Position numbers and translations under genes: made by a program | Shown: positions 19,346 through 28,172 of the stretch, in pieces | How the letters are laid out: every line of letters starts with the position of its first letter | Position numbering within the stretch: the stretch's first letter is position 1 | NCBI GenBank assembly: GCA_009777995.1 | Contig: WRKT01000020.1 | Location: 1-43,177, forward strand | Length of the DNA: 43,177 nucleotides | Source: Treponema sp. | GTDB taxonomy: Bacteria; Spirochaetota; Spirochaetia; Treponematales; Breznakiellaceae | Reading direction: 5' to 3' | Notes under the pieces: generated by a model | The model's input: only the letters and a program-made list of their open reading frames with translations | What the model was told of the DNA's origin: nothing | The model's database searches: none

Positions 19346-19613
19346 AATACACCTCCTGTTCATGCTTTAATGCTTTTCTTGCGGAAATAATTCGCACAGT
19401 TTCCTTGTCAGGCTCAGTTTCCACGACAAATAAAACTGTTCCGGCTGAAGAGCCTAGAAATGTCCAACGAGTTTCTCCGGCAGAGCTGTGCTCATCATCA
19501 AAGAAATCGATCCTGTTAAAGTCATACCAGGCTCGAACTGCATCATTAAAATCAACTCCATGCTTTTTTATATTAGCAAGGTTTTTGTTTTCGTCCCATG
19601 TAAATATAGGCAT
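19329..19613 (-). CDS. brnT: BrnT-family toxin
   Basis: A 94-residue BrnT/DUF497 toxin. WDENKNLANIKKHGVDFNDA near the N-terminus and the C-terminal RIISARKALKHE are the family signatures, and the length is normal. BrnT is a RelE-fold ribonuclease that inhibits translation; the RISAR segment carries residues important for it. It is the first gene of the pair, with its own promoter and operator-like repeats. The ribosome site is weak (AGG 9-10 nt upstream), and the 5' leader is short. Confidence 0.92.
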   Translation of the reverse strand: MPIFTWDENKNLANIKKHGVDFNDAVRAWYDFNRIDFFDDEHSSAGETRWTFLGSSAGTVLFVVETEPDKETVRIISARKALKHEQEVYYGNRG

Positions 19614-19617
19614 TAAT

Positions 19618-19659
19618 TTATACCTATTTAATTATACCTATTTTAATCCAAATTGTCAA
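19618..19659 (-). promoter_or_regulatory. brnTA promoter with repeated operator
   Basis: TTGACA (19659-19654) and TATAAT (19636-19631) match the sigma-70 consensus exactly, with a 17-bp spacer. Two direct copies of AAATAGGTATAA (minus strand; 19643-19632 and 19629-19618) begin 14 bp apart and cover the -10 and the start site. They are the natural candidate for BrnA binding and autorepression. Confidence 0.85.
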
Positions 19660-19675
19660 GTGGAAGTAGCAAATT

Positions 19676-20434
19676 TTACCATAAAAAGTCAAAGCTGGTA
19701 TCGACTTCGCCACCTGTGGTCGGGCCTGATGGGGAGCTTGGGCTCGAAGGCGGTCTTGGAGTTTGGCCGGGAGGACCCGAGTCAGGGCTTCCCGAGATTC
19801 TAACCCCAAGGGGAGCAGGATTGGAGCTTGGCTGCACTCCTGAAGGCGGACTTGGCCTATGACCTGAAGATCCAACAGTAACGGGGTTCCACACCCTGCC
19901 GCTTTCTGCCGGTGTAGTGCTAAAACCGGCTGATACGGAAACTACTTGCCCTGCACTTCCCCTGAAATTAACAAATCCTGAACTTACACTAAGGGTTTTT
20001 GTATCAAACTCGAAACTGGTTCCCCTGACAGAGGCAACTGCCATGGGGCTTACCACATCAAGTGATGTCCTTGTTCCTGCAGGAGCATCAATATCAACCC
20101 TAATCCTTCCTGCTTGAAGATTTATATTAAGGACTTCATTGCCTTCGGAAGTGAGAATTTCTGTAAAAGTCATCCGTGTAAGGGGTCGCACGACAATAAC
20201 AATGCTTCCAAGTTCAATAAGTGCGCTGCTCCTGAAGTCGGTGGAGACTATTGTATCATTCCATACCTGATCGAGTATATTTGCAGGTATAAAAGGCGCA
20301 TCTTCGGATGTTTTTAACTCTACAGTGCCGATTAAGTCTCGAATTATCCCGAAATCTGCACTTTGAGCATAAATACTTGAAAGGGAATAGAGTGCAATCA
20401 ATAAAAAACAAAGCAAATGTCGCAGGAAACTCAT
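19676..20434 (-). CDS. Secreted FecR-domain protein (module B)
   Basis: A 252-residue protein with a signal peptide (MSFLRHLLCFLLIALYSLSSIYA) and then a FecR domain. Typical FecR features are IRDLIGTVELK, the central ALIELGSIVIVVRPLTRMTF, and the near-invariant SPMAVASVRGTSFEFDT. It has no N-terminal anti-sigma segment and no membrane anchor beyond the signal, unlike classical FecR, so it should be wholly periplasmic or surface-exposed. A Pro/Ser/Gly-rich tail ends in FDFLW. It follows the barrel gene, with AGGGG 7 nt before ATG 20434 (another ATG at 20437). It is a paralogue of 27464-28144. It probably binds a partner in its module; no ligand can be assigned. Confidence 0.8.
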   Translation of the reverse strand: MSFLRHLLCFLLIALYSLSSIYAQSADFGIIRDLIGTVELKTSEDAPFIPANILDQVWNDTIVSTDFRSSALIELGSIVIVVRPLTRMTFTEILTSEGNEVLNINLQAGRIRVDIDAPAGTRTSLDVVSPMAVASVRGTSFEFDTKTLSVSSGFVNFRGSAGQVVSVSAGFSTTPAESGRVWNPVTVGSSGHRPSPPSGVQPSSNPAPLGVRISGSPDSGPPGQTPRPPSSPSSPSGPTTGGEVDTSFDFLW

Positions 20435-20444
20435 CATATTACCC

Positions 20445-21629
20445 CTAGTACAATGATAAAATAAGGTTGACATCGATTCGCCAAAGGTTTCGGGCATCCG
20501 GTGCTATATCTCCAAGGGAGGGAAGAAAGATTCCTCCTGCCACATTAAGAGAAAGGTCTGAAAGAGGGCTCCAGTAAAGGCCGCCGTAAACTTCTGCCCC
20601 AAGAAAACGTCCGTTCGGGTTGTAAAACGGGAAGCTTTCTGCATTACTGCGCATGAAATAAAATGATGAAATGCTTGCCGAAAGAACCCGATGAAATCTT
20701 GCAGTATAATCGAGTGAAATAAAGGAAACACCTGAAAGTTTTGGGCTTAGGACATTGCTTTGAGCAATACTGCTTATGGGCAGGAACTCTGCCGTGGAAA
20801 AACGACTTAAAAGCTCCAGCCTGTGGGTGGGGTTCTGCCAAGCAGTGCTAAGTTCTGCAGCGAAGCCTGTATTAAAACCACCGGCGTTCTGTATTAGTTC
20901 AAGGCATGCACCAAGGTTAAAAATTAAACCTGTGATTGGGGCAGTCAGCTTTGCACTAAGATATTGAGTATGAAGTCCCGCACCCGAGAAATCAAACTGG
21001 CCAAAAATAGCTGCCCTTGCTGCAACCCTATTCCGTGAGCCAAGCCCATGATGCTCCCAGTCCAGAGCAGCGAGGAGGCGGCGGGGAGCGAAATAGGTAT
21101 TTCGGAAATCTCCATAGTCAAGTCCGGCATCGTTATGTTCGAGTTCTTCTCCTGTCATTTCAATATTAAGGCGCTTTTTATATACAAGCCCCGTATACCA
21201 AGCTCCGGCACTGAAGGTTCCTGCTTGCATGTCAAATGAAACCCTGCCGCCATCAAAAAGCCCGCCTGCGATGAAACCTAGGGGGTCTATGTAGAACATT
21301 CTTCCAAGCCTTAGCTCAAGATTGCTTCCCCTCATGTAAATATCTGCCGTGAGCAGCTCAGGTACAAAGGCCCAAGGATCATTTTCGTAGTTAAGACCAA
21401 GAGAAACGTGAAAAGCTCCGGTGCTTCCCCAAATACCCGTAAGCCGGGGAATAACGATGCCTTCGTAATCGAGGACGGTTTCACTTCCGGTTTCGTAGTA
21501 CTGCAGGTTTTGGTTCCAGACAAGGCCGAAGTCGAGGGCAGGAAGCGAGGGGATGGTGATAAGGCAGAGGGTGAGGATTAGCAAGGGGAGGAGTTTGCAC
21601 ATATTCTTTGGCTGTTGTACCATGTTCAC
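20445..21629 (-). CDS. Outer-membrane beta-barrel-like protein (module B)
   Basis: A 394-residue protein with a signal peptide (about MCKLLPLLILTLCLITIPSLPA) and alternating hydrophobic/aromatic strands through its length, ending ...DVNLILSLY with a terminal aromatic residue as in outer-membrane barrels. I do not recognise a named family. It is clearly paralogous to 28173-29324: both share LDFG at the mature N-terminus, LGxNYENDPxxFVPE, LELRLGRM/MELRIGRM, DPLxFIxxGLFDG and NTYFAPRRLLAAL. The GTG at 21629 is the longest start; ATG 21602 lies nearer the signal peptide. It comes directly after the lipoprotein gene (10 nt) and before the FecR gene. Confidence 0.75.
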   Translation of the reverse strand: MNMVQQPKNMCKLLPLLILTLCLITIPSLPALDFGLVWNQNLQYYETGSETVLDYEGIVIPRLTGIWGSTGAFHVSLGLNYENDPWAFVPELLTADIYMRGSNLELRLGRMFYIDPLGFIAGGLFDGGRVSFDMQAGTFSAGAWYTGLVYKKRLNIEMTGEELEHNDAGLDYGDFRNTYFAPRRLLAALDWEHHGLGSRNRVAARAAIFGQFDFSGAGLHTQYLSAKLTAPITGLIFNLGACLELIQNAGGFNTGFAAELSTAWQNPTHRLELLSRFSTAEFLPISSIAQSNVLSPKLSGVSFISLDYTARFHRVLSASISSFYFMRSNAESFPFYNPNGRFLGAEVYGGLYWSPLSDLSLNVAGGIFLPSLGDIAPDARNLWRIDVNLILSLY

Positions 21630-21639
21630 TAATGTTTCT

Positions 21640-23712
21640 TTAAAATTCCCAGAAGCCTATTGGAGAACTAGTATTTCCATCCCAGCCAAATGTTTCACCG
21701 GCAATTACTGTCGTTTCTCTTCGGTAGGGAGTTACATTCACCGCAAATACAGCATGTCCCCTATTATTTTGTATAACACCTGTCGAAACATCTATAACTA
21801 CATTGCCGTTAATAGGGTCGGTTGTATAGCCGGTAATAATCCCCCCACTGTCATCTTTTAAGAAGGTTGCACTTTGTAGCACTAATACCCCACCTCCATC
21901 ATAATTGACAATATTACCGGAAATAATTCCACCTTGCATGTGAAAAAGCTGTGCACCGATAAATACGCCTCCGCCTTCCCCTGCATTTCCTACATGTCCC
22001 GCTGTATTCTCTGTAATATTTCCTCCTGTCATAATAAATATGCCATCCTGTATATATACTCCACCGCCATGAAAGGCTACATCATTCTCATTGATACTCC
22101 CGCCTGTCATTTGGAGGGTACCTTGATTCACAAAAACTCCGCCTCCACTGCTTGCTTCATTCATAGATATTACTGCTGCAGATTCGATGTTGAAATTTCC
22201 TTGAGATACATAAATTCCTCCTCCCTGGTTCGCAGTATTTCCTGTAATTATCCCACCCTGCATGATGAAAACACTATCATTGTCAATCAAATGAACTCCA
22301 CCACCCCGTCCAACTGTTGTGTTCCCATTGATACTTCCACCAATCATTGTAAAGGTTCCGGGAGTGCCAATTACTGAATTTGTTCCTACAATCACACCAC
22401 CGCCGGAAAATGCATCATTCCCGGAGATGTTTCCATTATTCATAGTAAAGCTCCCGGAACTTATATGCACACCACCGCCGGAATTATTAGGAGTGGAATT
22501 TCCTGATATGGTCCCACCATTCATGACAAAGTTAGAATCAATTACAAATACCCCGGCACCGCCATGACTTCCGTCGGATAATCCAATATTTCCGGAGATG
22601 GTTCCACTAAACATAGTGAAGTCTGCACCATTCATTACATCCACACCACTGCCGTTGGATGCTATATTTCCGGAGATAGTTCCACCATCCAGGACAAAGC
22701 TGGCTCCCACGCCTTCCACACGAACTCCCCCGGCACTTGAAGCTGTATTTTGAAAAATAGTACCACCATTCATAGTAAAGGTTCCGAAAACATATACTCC
22801 GCCTCCGACAAATCCATTATTCCCGGTGATTTCTCCGCCGTCCATCGTGAACACTCCAGTCGAATCTACAATCACCCCACTGCCTGATCCAAAGAAACCG
22901 GCAGCAACCCTTTCATTCATTGTAATTATCGAACCACTTCTCATAAAAAGCGTTCCACCGCCATTCACCAGCACTAATGATGTGGTATTATCATTTCGAC
23001 CTCGCAGAGTAATACCTGAATCTAGTACCAAGGTATTATCCGAACTTACTGTAAATAAGTTCCCATCGGCTAAAAGCTGCACCGTTATCGGTGCAGTAAG
23101 TGCTCTGAGGGTTACGCTTGTGCCGGCAGGAAAGTTAAGAGTATAGGGAGGAAGCTCTTGGTTTGAGCCAATTTTAATTTCATAATTTCCAAGGCCGGTT
23201 ATATGTATTGAATCCAAAGCATCTTGCAGGCTATTGAAGTTAATATCCGGCCCGCCATTCATACTCATTAAAATACCCCAATAAAAAAGCCGGATTGTAA
23301 TGAGATCATTGTTCCCGGTCGTAATTTGAACCGGGTTTAATACTGCGGCCCCTCGTGCATAAAGGTAATCGTCCGGTAAAATATGGACATCCACCGTAAT
23401 ATTATATGTCCCAACCGGAACAGAGCCTTGATGCAGCCCATTTCCTTCAAATTCAAAGGGAGGGAGCGATGAGCCCCCAACCCTTGTGAATGTTACTGTG
23501 AATTTTAAGTCGGCAAGAGTGGGAGCATCCGGATCGGTATTAATGCTTCCGGGCGGGATATGGGGAGGGTATGGAGCCATGCGAGCAGTCTCGTCGTCAA
23601 AGCTGATGGTGAATATGCCCATCTCCGGGTCTTTATTTATGTCGGAGCAGGTAATAAAGAAAACTGAACAGAGAATAAAAAATATTATAAGGCGGTTAAT
23701 AATCGATTTCAC
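21640..23712 (-). CDS. Lipoprotein with right-handed beta-helix repeats (module B)
   Basis: A 690-residue lipoprotein. The signal peptide ends in a FITC lipobox. Residues ~25-170 form an N-terminal domain (MGIFTISFDDETAR, then PDPDAPTLADLKFTVTF) shared with the lipoprotein at 29332-30750. Residues ~250-620 contain about fourteen short repeats of the type FTMNGGTISGN followed by GGGV, which form a beta-helix as in polymorphic outer-membrane proteins and autotransporter passengers. AAGGAG precedes the GTG at 23712 by 6 nt. It heads module B. The 146 bp upstream (23713-23858) show no confident promoter. A surface-exposed adhesin-like stalk is the likeliest role. Confidence 0.8.
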   Translation of the reverse strand: MKSIINRLIIFFILCSVFFITCSDINKDPEMGIFTISFDDETARMAPYPPHIPPGSINTDPDAPTLADLKFTVTFTRVGGSSLPPFEFEGNGLHQGSVPVGTYNITVDVHILPDDYLYARGAAVLNPVQITTGNNDLITIRLFYWGILMSMNGGPDINFNSLQDALDSIHITGLGNYEIKIGSNQELPPYTLNFPAGTSVTLRALTAPITVQLLADGNLFTVSSDNTLVLDSGITLRGRNDNTTSLVLVNGGGTLFMRSGSIITMNERVAAGFFGSGSGVIVDSTGVFTMDGGEITGNNGFVGGGVYVFGTFTMNGGTIFQNTASSAGGVRVEGVGASFVLDGGTISGNIASNGSGVDVMNGADFTMFSGTISGNIGLSDGSHGGAGVFVIDSNFVMNGGTISGNSTPNNSGGGVHISSGSFTMNNGNISGNDAFSGGGVIVGTNSVIGTPGTFTMIGGSINGNTTVGRGGGVHLIDNDSVFIMQGGIITGNTANQGGGIYVSQGNFNIESAAVISMNEASSGGGVFVNQGTLQMTGGSINENDVAFHGGGVYIQDGIFIMTGGNITENTAGHVGNAGEGGGVFIGAQLFHMQGGIISGNIVNYDGGGVLVLQSATFLKDDSGGIITGYTTDPINGNVVIDVSTGVIQNNRGHAVFAVNVTPYRRETTVIAGETFGWDGNTSSPIGFWEF

Positions 23713-23858
23713 ATTCTACTCCTTTTCGAGAAACAGGACGTTATATGTGGTGTGGCAATGATAAAGAAAACTAACCGGGATTTTACTATATTACAGCCAA
23801 AAATACAATGATAATTTTCAGCTAGAGAATTGGCTCACAGAAAAACTCGCTGTGCTCG

Positions 23859-24536
23859 GTGCCGGCGAACCAAGGTTCGCTGTACGCTGAGAGCGTAAAT
23901 TCAAAGAAGGTAAAAATTTCTAAAAAAAAGTCAAAAAAGTTCCCAATTTTTAAAGCAAAATCGCACTTCCGCATAGAGGATATAACAATATCTTTTGTAT
24001 ATAGTCATGTGCCTAAGAAATTGTTTAAATACTTGCATACAGAAATAGGGTATACGATTAAAAAGGTTCAACGAGGGATTCATTATATTGAAAACAAGGT
24101 TTTGCCTATGCAGTTTATTGACAATAGGAAACTACATATTGAAGACAATCTATGGCTCAAGGGCTTAAGTAAGAAACTTGACCCGTCAATATTATTAAAA
24201 ATGGGTAATAAATCAGAGCTTTATGAAGACTATCCTATGATGTATACTTATATTAAGGGCGTTACAGGAGCAAATTTCCGTGCCGTAGAGGAGGCAAAAA
24301 ATATGAAAACGATCAGTGAAACAAGTCTGTTAAAACAAGTATTAAAAGAAATCATTTTGGAGAACGACAAATGGGAAATATGGAGAGAAATTGCAAGCGA
24401 AGCCCTTGAAACAAAGAAGGCCCTGGACATAGCCCAAAACATGCTCAACGCAGGCTTTCCCCCCGAAACAATAGCCTCCCTGACAGGACTCGACCTCGAA
24501 ACAGTCAAAACCCTCCCATCCACGGCAACTGCTTAA
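23859..24536 (+). pseudogene. Probable remnant of an Rpn-family (PD-(D/E)XK) recombination-promoting protein
   Basis: The 225-residue frame ends with ALDIAQNMLNAGFPPETIASLTGLDLETVKTL, the C-terminal helix-turn-helix-like tail typical of Rpn-family recombination-promoting nucleases. The N-terminal PD-(D/E)XK catalytic domain is not recognisable; the first ~35 residues are Lys/Ser-rich and begin inside a perfect hairpin (GCGAACC-AA-GGTTCGC, 23865-23880). The middle contains FVYSHVPKKLF and NLWLKGLSKKL, which I cannot place firmly. No Shine-Dalgarno is present. I read it as an N-terminally decayed copy, but a diverged intact protein is possible. It overlaps the convergent kinase stop by 4 nt and separates the two envelope modules. 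Confidence 0.45.
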
Positions 24537-27394
24537 ACTCTTTCGTCAAGCAAAAAGCGTTTCAACGTAATCAGGAGTAGGCCGGGTTCGACGGGTTTTT
24601 CGAGGTGATGGTTCATGCCTGCATTTGCTGCGGCTTCAACGTCTTCCTTATATGATAGGGAAGTTATTGCAATAATAGGTATGGTTTCGGAATTTGGGAG
24701 GCCCGAGGACCTGATTTCCCTTGTGGCATCGTATCCGTCCATATTCGGCATCATTATATCCATTAAAATCATGTCTATTCCGCCGGGTTCGGCCAAGAAT
24801 ATGTCCAGGGCTTCCTTTCCGTCACCTGCTTCAATTATATCGGCGCCCCTTGGGATAAGAATATTCTTTAGAACCCTTCTATTGACTGCAACATCATCAA
24901 CGACTAAGACTCGTTTCCCCGAAAAATCCAGTTTACTTATATCAATTTCCTTGGAAACTTCGGGCATTATCGCCTTATTCAAGTGCAAGACGAAGGAAAA
25001 TGAAGAACCCTCGTCCAATTTACTGTCAATATTTATCCTTGAACCCATTGCCTGTACGATATTACTGCTTACTGTAAGCATGATTTCACTTGAACTGTAG
25101 ATTATATCCTTATTTTCGGGGTTGAACAAAAGTTCCAGCTCTTCGAGCTTCTTGACTGTCATTCCGATGCCGTTATCCCTGACGGAAAACCGGAGAGATA
25201 CAGTATTTTCACTCTCTTCAAGAAGGTCAATTACAAAAATGACCTTCCCGTTTTGCTCATCAGCAAATTTAACTGCATTTCTTAGCAGAATGGTCAAGGC
25301 CTGCATCAACCTTATCCTATCACCCTCTAATGCAATATTGCTGTCAAAACTAACTTGGGGTTCCCAGGATATGCCCTTTGCCCTGCACAGGCCGGAAATA
25401 AGGGAGTTAATATCAAGCACAGTCTTACCGAGGATAAAGGGTGAGTTCGAGAGAATGAGTTCGCCTGCTTCAATATTGGAGATTTCGAGTATGGTATTTA
25501 AAACCGAAAGCAGATCGTTCGAGGAGGCCACAGCCTGATGCAGGGAATCCAAGCCTTTTTTAGGCTCGGGAGTAAAAATAGCTTCCTTTATCATATTAAT
25601 CGTGCTGTTTAGTGGGGTCCTTAGCTCGTGGCTCATATTTGCAAGGAAGGCATTCTTTACCCTGCCTGCAATTTCTGCTTCAAGTTTTGCCTGATTCACT
25701 TCAATAATCTTCGTTTTTAACCGTGAAGCCATCAAATTATTTCTGATAAAGAGGATAAGAACCAGGAATAGGATGATCAGAGTCAGGATTATCGCGCTTA
25801 TCAGGTAGGGGCGCTGGGCGCGAAGGCGCATTGCCTCAATGCTATAAGTCCTGCTCGACCATTGCTGTACAATTCTTTCGGTGTTTATCATGGGGAGGGC
25901 CTTATCAATTATAGAACGCAGGATTTCCTGTTCCTTATTAAAGCCGAAGGTTGCTTGGAAAGCCGTGTCAAAGGTATAATTTGCCTTATAATCGGAAAGT
26001 TCATAGTAATTTGTAAGTCCGGTTATCCTTGAAATGCTCGACATCACCAAGTCAACTTCGCCTCTATCGAGGGCTGCAAAGGCCTCGTCGGTTGTCGGAT
26101 ACTCTCTTGCATTTGTTGCATTCGGGAACCAGCGCCTGAACATGTCTGTGAATGCTGAGGCCCTCGCAAAGCCGACCTTAGCGTGGGGAATATCATTTAA
26201 ATCGATGTTTGGAAGGCTTCTTTTCGAGATCAGGGCAAAATGATCTGTAAGATACATATGCGAAGAGAAAATAAACCTTTCAAGTCTTTCAGGGCTAAGG
26301 ATGATATTTGGCATAAAATGTGCTGTTCCCTCTTCAAGCAGATTCATAACATAGGCCAGCTCTATCGTTTCATCGTTTATAAGAACAAAGTCCATCCCGG
26401 TCAGGCTCATTATTTCTTCCATTACTTCAAAGACTATGCCCTGCCATTCTCCAGTATTAGTATTATAGTAGCTTACGGGATATGCCATAAATTGGGTTGC
26501 ATAGGGGATAACCGGGTTTTCCCGCATGTATTGGCGCTCTTCTGCCGTTAGGAGTATCGAAAACTTATGTCTTCTATAGTCTTGATACCCCTGCCTGTAT
26601 AAATCTGCAAGGTGCTCACGCGCATTATTATCCATTGCCCTTTCGATAAGGGAAATGATCACCTGCAATTCGGGACTTTCAGCACTCATTGCTGCGGGAA
26701 GGAAGATTAGAGGCAGAAAGTCTTCGGCATAGACGTCGCCGTATTCGTCAAAGGCCGCTTCCATATTGGTTGTTGCAATAAATGCATCAGCCAGGCCCGA
26801 GGCAAGTGCAAGATAGGCCGCATTTTCATTAGGCACCGTGAATGATTCATAGGAACCGGGCTCAAGAGCTTCTATGGCAAGGTCTGCCATTACAGACCCT
26901 TCAGTAAAAACGAGGCGCAGCAGCCTTTCCTGCCTGATAATGTTTAAGGGCTGACTCCCTACAATGCGCAGCATGATAATCGAGCGCTGGGCGATGTCCA
27001 CCATGCGGTAGATTTGGCGGCGCTCAGGCGTTGCAGAAAGGGTGGCAAAGGCAATACCGCCATTACTAAGATTTTCGAGCATTTCGGGAAGGCTCATAAT
27101 TTCGGGCTTTATTTCAATGCCGAACATTGATGTGAGCCAATCGGTAAGGAGGACGGTATATCCTGCAAGTGAGCCGTCTTGCATTTCAAAAAGCTCGGTG
27201 CTGCGGGAAGCTGCGTAAATCAGGGGGGTGTCTCTCTGCTGAAGGGCCTCGACTGCTCTGATTTCCGACTCTGTAATACCGGGAATTTCCGAAAAATGAT
27301 TCAGGGTGATAGGCGCACTCTCATCCCGGCCCGTATTAAAACAGGATAATAAGAGGGGGATAAGAATGATAAAAGCCTTATTACGTAAATTCAC
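24533..27394 (-). CDS. Hybrid histidine kinase with two SBP-type sensor domains (module A)
   Basis: A 953-residue hybrid kinase. The signal MNLRNKAFIILIPLLLSC has a lipobox-like end. Two periplasmic solute-binding-like (SBP_bac_3-type) domains follow, at ~45-280 and ~290-520, then a membrane helix (LISAIILTLIILFLVLILFI), the HisKA segment FLANMSHELRTPLNSTINMI, an ATPase domain and a C-terminal receiver (LVVDD, LMDIMMPNMDGYD, and Lys in LEKPVEP). The ATPase has an N-box (LLRNAVKFA) and G1 (DNGIGM) but no GTGLGL G2 box; SSEIMLTVSS stands there. GTG 27394 is chosen because the signal starts there and TATAAT lies 9 nt upstream; a TTG at 27451 extends the frame. It follows module A FecR by 69 nt. 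Confidence 0.8.
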   Translation of the reverse strand: MNLRNKAFIILIPLLLSCFNTGRDESAPITLNHFSEIPGITESEIRAVEALQQRDTPLIYAASRSTELFEMQDGSLAGYTVLLTDWLTSMFGIEIKPEIMSLPEMLENLSNGGIAFATLSATPERRQIYRMVDIAQRSIIMLRIVGSQPLNIIRQERLLRLVFTEGSVMADLAIEALEPGSYESFTVPNENAAYLALASGLADAFIATTNMEAAFDEYGDVYAEDFLPLIFLPAAMSAESPELQVIISLIERAMDNNAREHLADLYRQGYQDYRRHKFSILLTAEERQYMRENPVIPYATQFMAYPVSYYNTNTGEWQGIVFEVMEEIMSLTGMDFVLINDETIELAYVMNLLEEGTAHFMPNIILSPERLERFIFSSHMYLTDHFALISKRSLPNIDLNDIPHAKVGFARASAFTDMFRRWFPNATNAREYPTTDEAFAALDRGEVDLVMSSISRITGLTNYYELSDYKANYTFDTAFQATFGFNKEQEILRSIIDKALPMINTERIVQQWSSRTYSIEAMRLRAQRPYLISAIILTLIILFLVLILFIRNNLMASRLKTKIIEVNQAKLEAEIAGRVKNAFLANMSHELRTPLNSTINMIKEAIFTPEPKKGLDSLHQAVASSNDLLSVLNTILEISNIEAGELILSNSPFILGKTVLDINSLISGLCRAKGISWEPQVSFDSNIALEGDRIRLMQALTILLRNAVKFADEQNGKVIFVIDLLEESENTVSLRFSVRDNGIGMTVKKLEELELLFNPENKDIIYSSSEIMLTVSSNIVQAMGSRINIDSKLDEGSSFSFVLHLNKAIMPEVSKEIDISKLDFSGKRVLVVDDVAVNRRVLKNILIPRGADIIEAGDGKEALDIFLAEPGGIDMILMDIMMPNMDGYDATREIRSSGLPNSETIPIIAITSLSYKEDVEAAANAGMNHHLEKPVEPGLLLITLKRFLLDERV

Positions 27395-27403
27395 CTTAAT
27401 ATA

Positions 27404-27432
27404 ATTATAGCGTAATCCGGGAAAAGCAACAA
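27404..27432 (-). promoter_or_regulatory. Candidate promoter for the SBP-type hybrid kinase
   Basis: TTGTTG (27432-27427) and TATAAT (27409-27404) are 17 bp apart on the minus strand. The perfect -10 ends 9 nt before GTG 27394 and there is no Shine-Dalgarno, consistent with a leaderless transcript separate from the FecR gene upstream. Confidence 0.45.
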
Positions 27433-27463
27433 ATTTATGAAAAAAATACAACTGACAGCGAAG

Positions 27464-28144
27464 TTACCAAAGAACTCCGAAGTCTGCACGGCCATCATCG
27501 CTGTCGGCACCTGAGGAGAGGGTTACGGGGTTGGAGCTTTGCTCGGTTCCAACGGGAAATTGGGGCATTAGGGCTGAAGCATCTGCCCTTACGGGGTTGC
27601 TTGCACTGCCGTCATCGCCGATGGTTATGCTTACCCCGGGCAAGACAGAGATTCTCTGCCCGATACTGCCCACAATGCTCACCCTCCCGCTGTCCACGCT
27701 TAGGGTTCGGGTATCGAATTCGAAGCTTGTTCCGCGCACCGAGGCAACTATCATCGGGCTTATCACGTCTATAGAGGTTCTGGCCCCTGCAGGGGTATCA
27801 ATATCAACCTTGATCCTTCCTGTTTGGAGAAAGGTATTGATTGTTTCGCTGCCTTGGAAGAGTTGAATCTCCAAAAGGGTGAGTCTTGTAAGGGGCTCTA
27901 CGGTAAAGAGGGCATTTCCGATTTCCAGAAGGGCGACGCTCCTAAAGCCGGTTGAGACCACCGTGTCTTCGGCGACCCTGTCCCCCACCCTTGCAGGGAC
28001 ATACTGCGCAGCCCCCGATGCCCTTAGCTCCACAGTGCCGCTAAGCTCCCTGATTATTCCGCTATTCTGAAAAGTTTGAGCTCCGGCGAAGCCGGTAAGC
28101 AGAAGGAGGAAGAGGCAGAGGGCGAAGTGTCTTTTAAATATCAT
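27464..28144 (-). CDS. Secreted FecR-domain protein (module A)
   Basis: A 226-residue protein with a signal peptide (MIFKRHFALCLFLLLLTGFAGA, then Q) and a FecR domain: IRELSGTVELR, ALLEIGNALFTVEPLTRLTL, and SPMIVASVRGTSFEFDTRTL. It aligns along its whole length with the module B protein, and both end in a short DF..LW-type tail (ADFGVLW here), which suggests that the tail matters. It lacks the cytoplasmic anti-sigma part of classical FecR. It follows the barrel gene by 28 nt and precedes the kinase. An AGAAG sits 5 nt before the ATG. Function is likely protein-protein or carbohydrate contact in the periplasm, by family analogy only. Confidence 0.82.
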   Translation of the reverse strand: MIFKRHFALCLFLLLLTGFAGAQTFQNSGIIRELSGTVELRASGAAQYVPARVGDRVAEDTVVSTGFRSVALLEIGNALFTVEPLTRLTLLEIQLFQGSETINTFLQTGRIKVDIDTPAGARTSIDVISPMIVASVRGTSFEFDTRTLSVDSGRVSIVGSIGQRISVLPGVSITIGDDGSASNPVRADASALMPQFPVGTEQSSNPVTLSSGADSDDGRADFGVLW

Positions 28145-28172
28145 ATTATCTTCTATACACTCCTCTATTCTT

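Noticed and set aside
19676-20434. Classical FecIR iron regulation
   Set aside because: No sigma factor, no TonB receptor and no cytoplasmic anti-sigma part are present with either FecR-domain protein.
21934-22567. Plus-strand ORFs inside the beta-helix lipoprotein
   Set aside because: Their regularity mirrors the repeated codons of the lipoprotein on the other strand.
23713-23858. Promoter for module B
   Set aside because: TATAAC and TATAGT sequences exist but no convincing -35 at proper spacing could be found.
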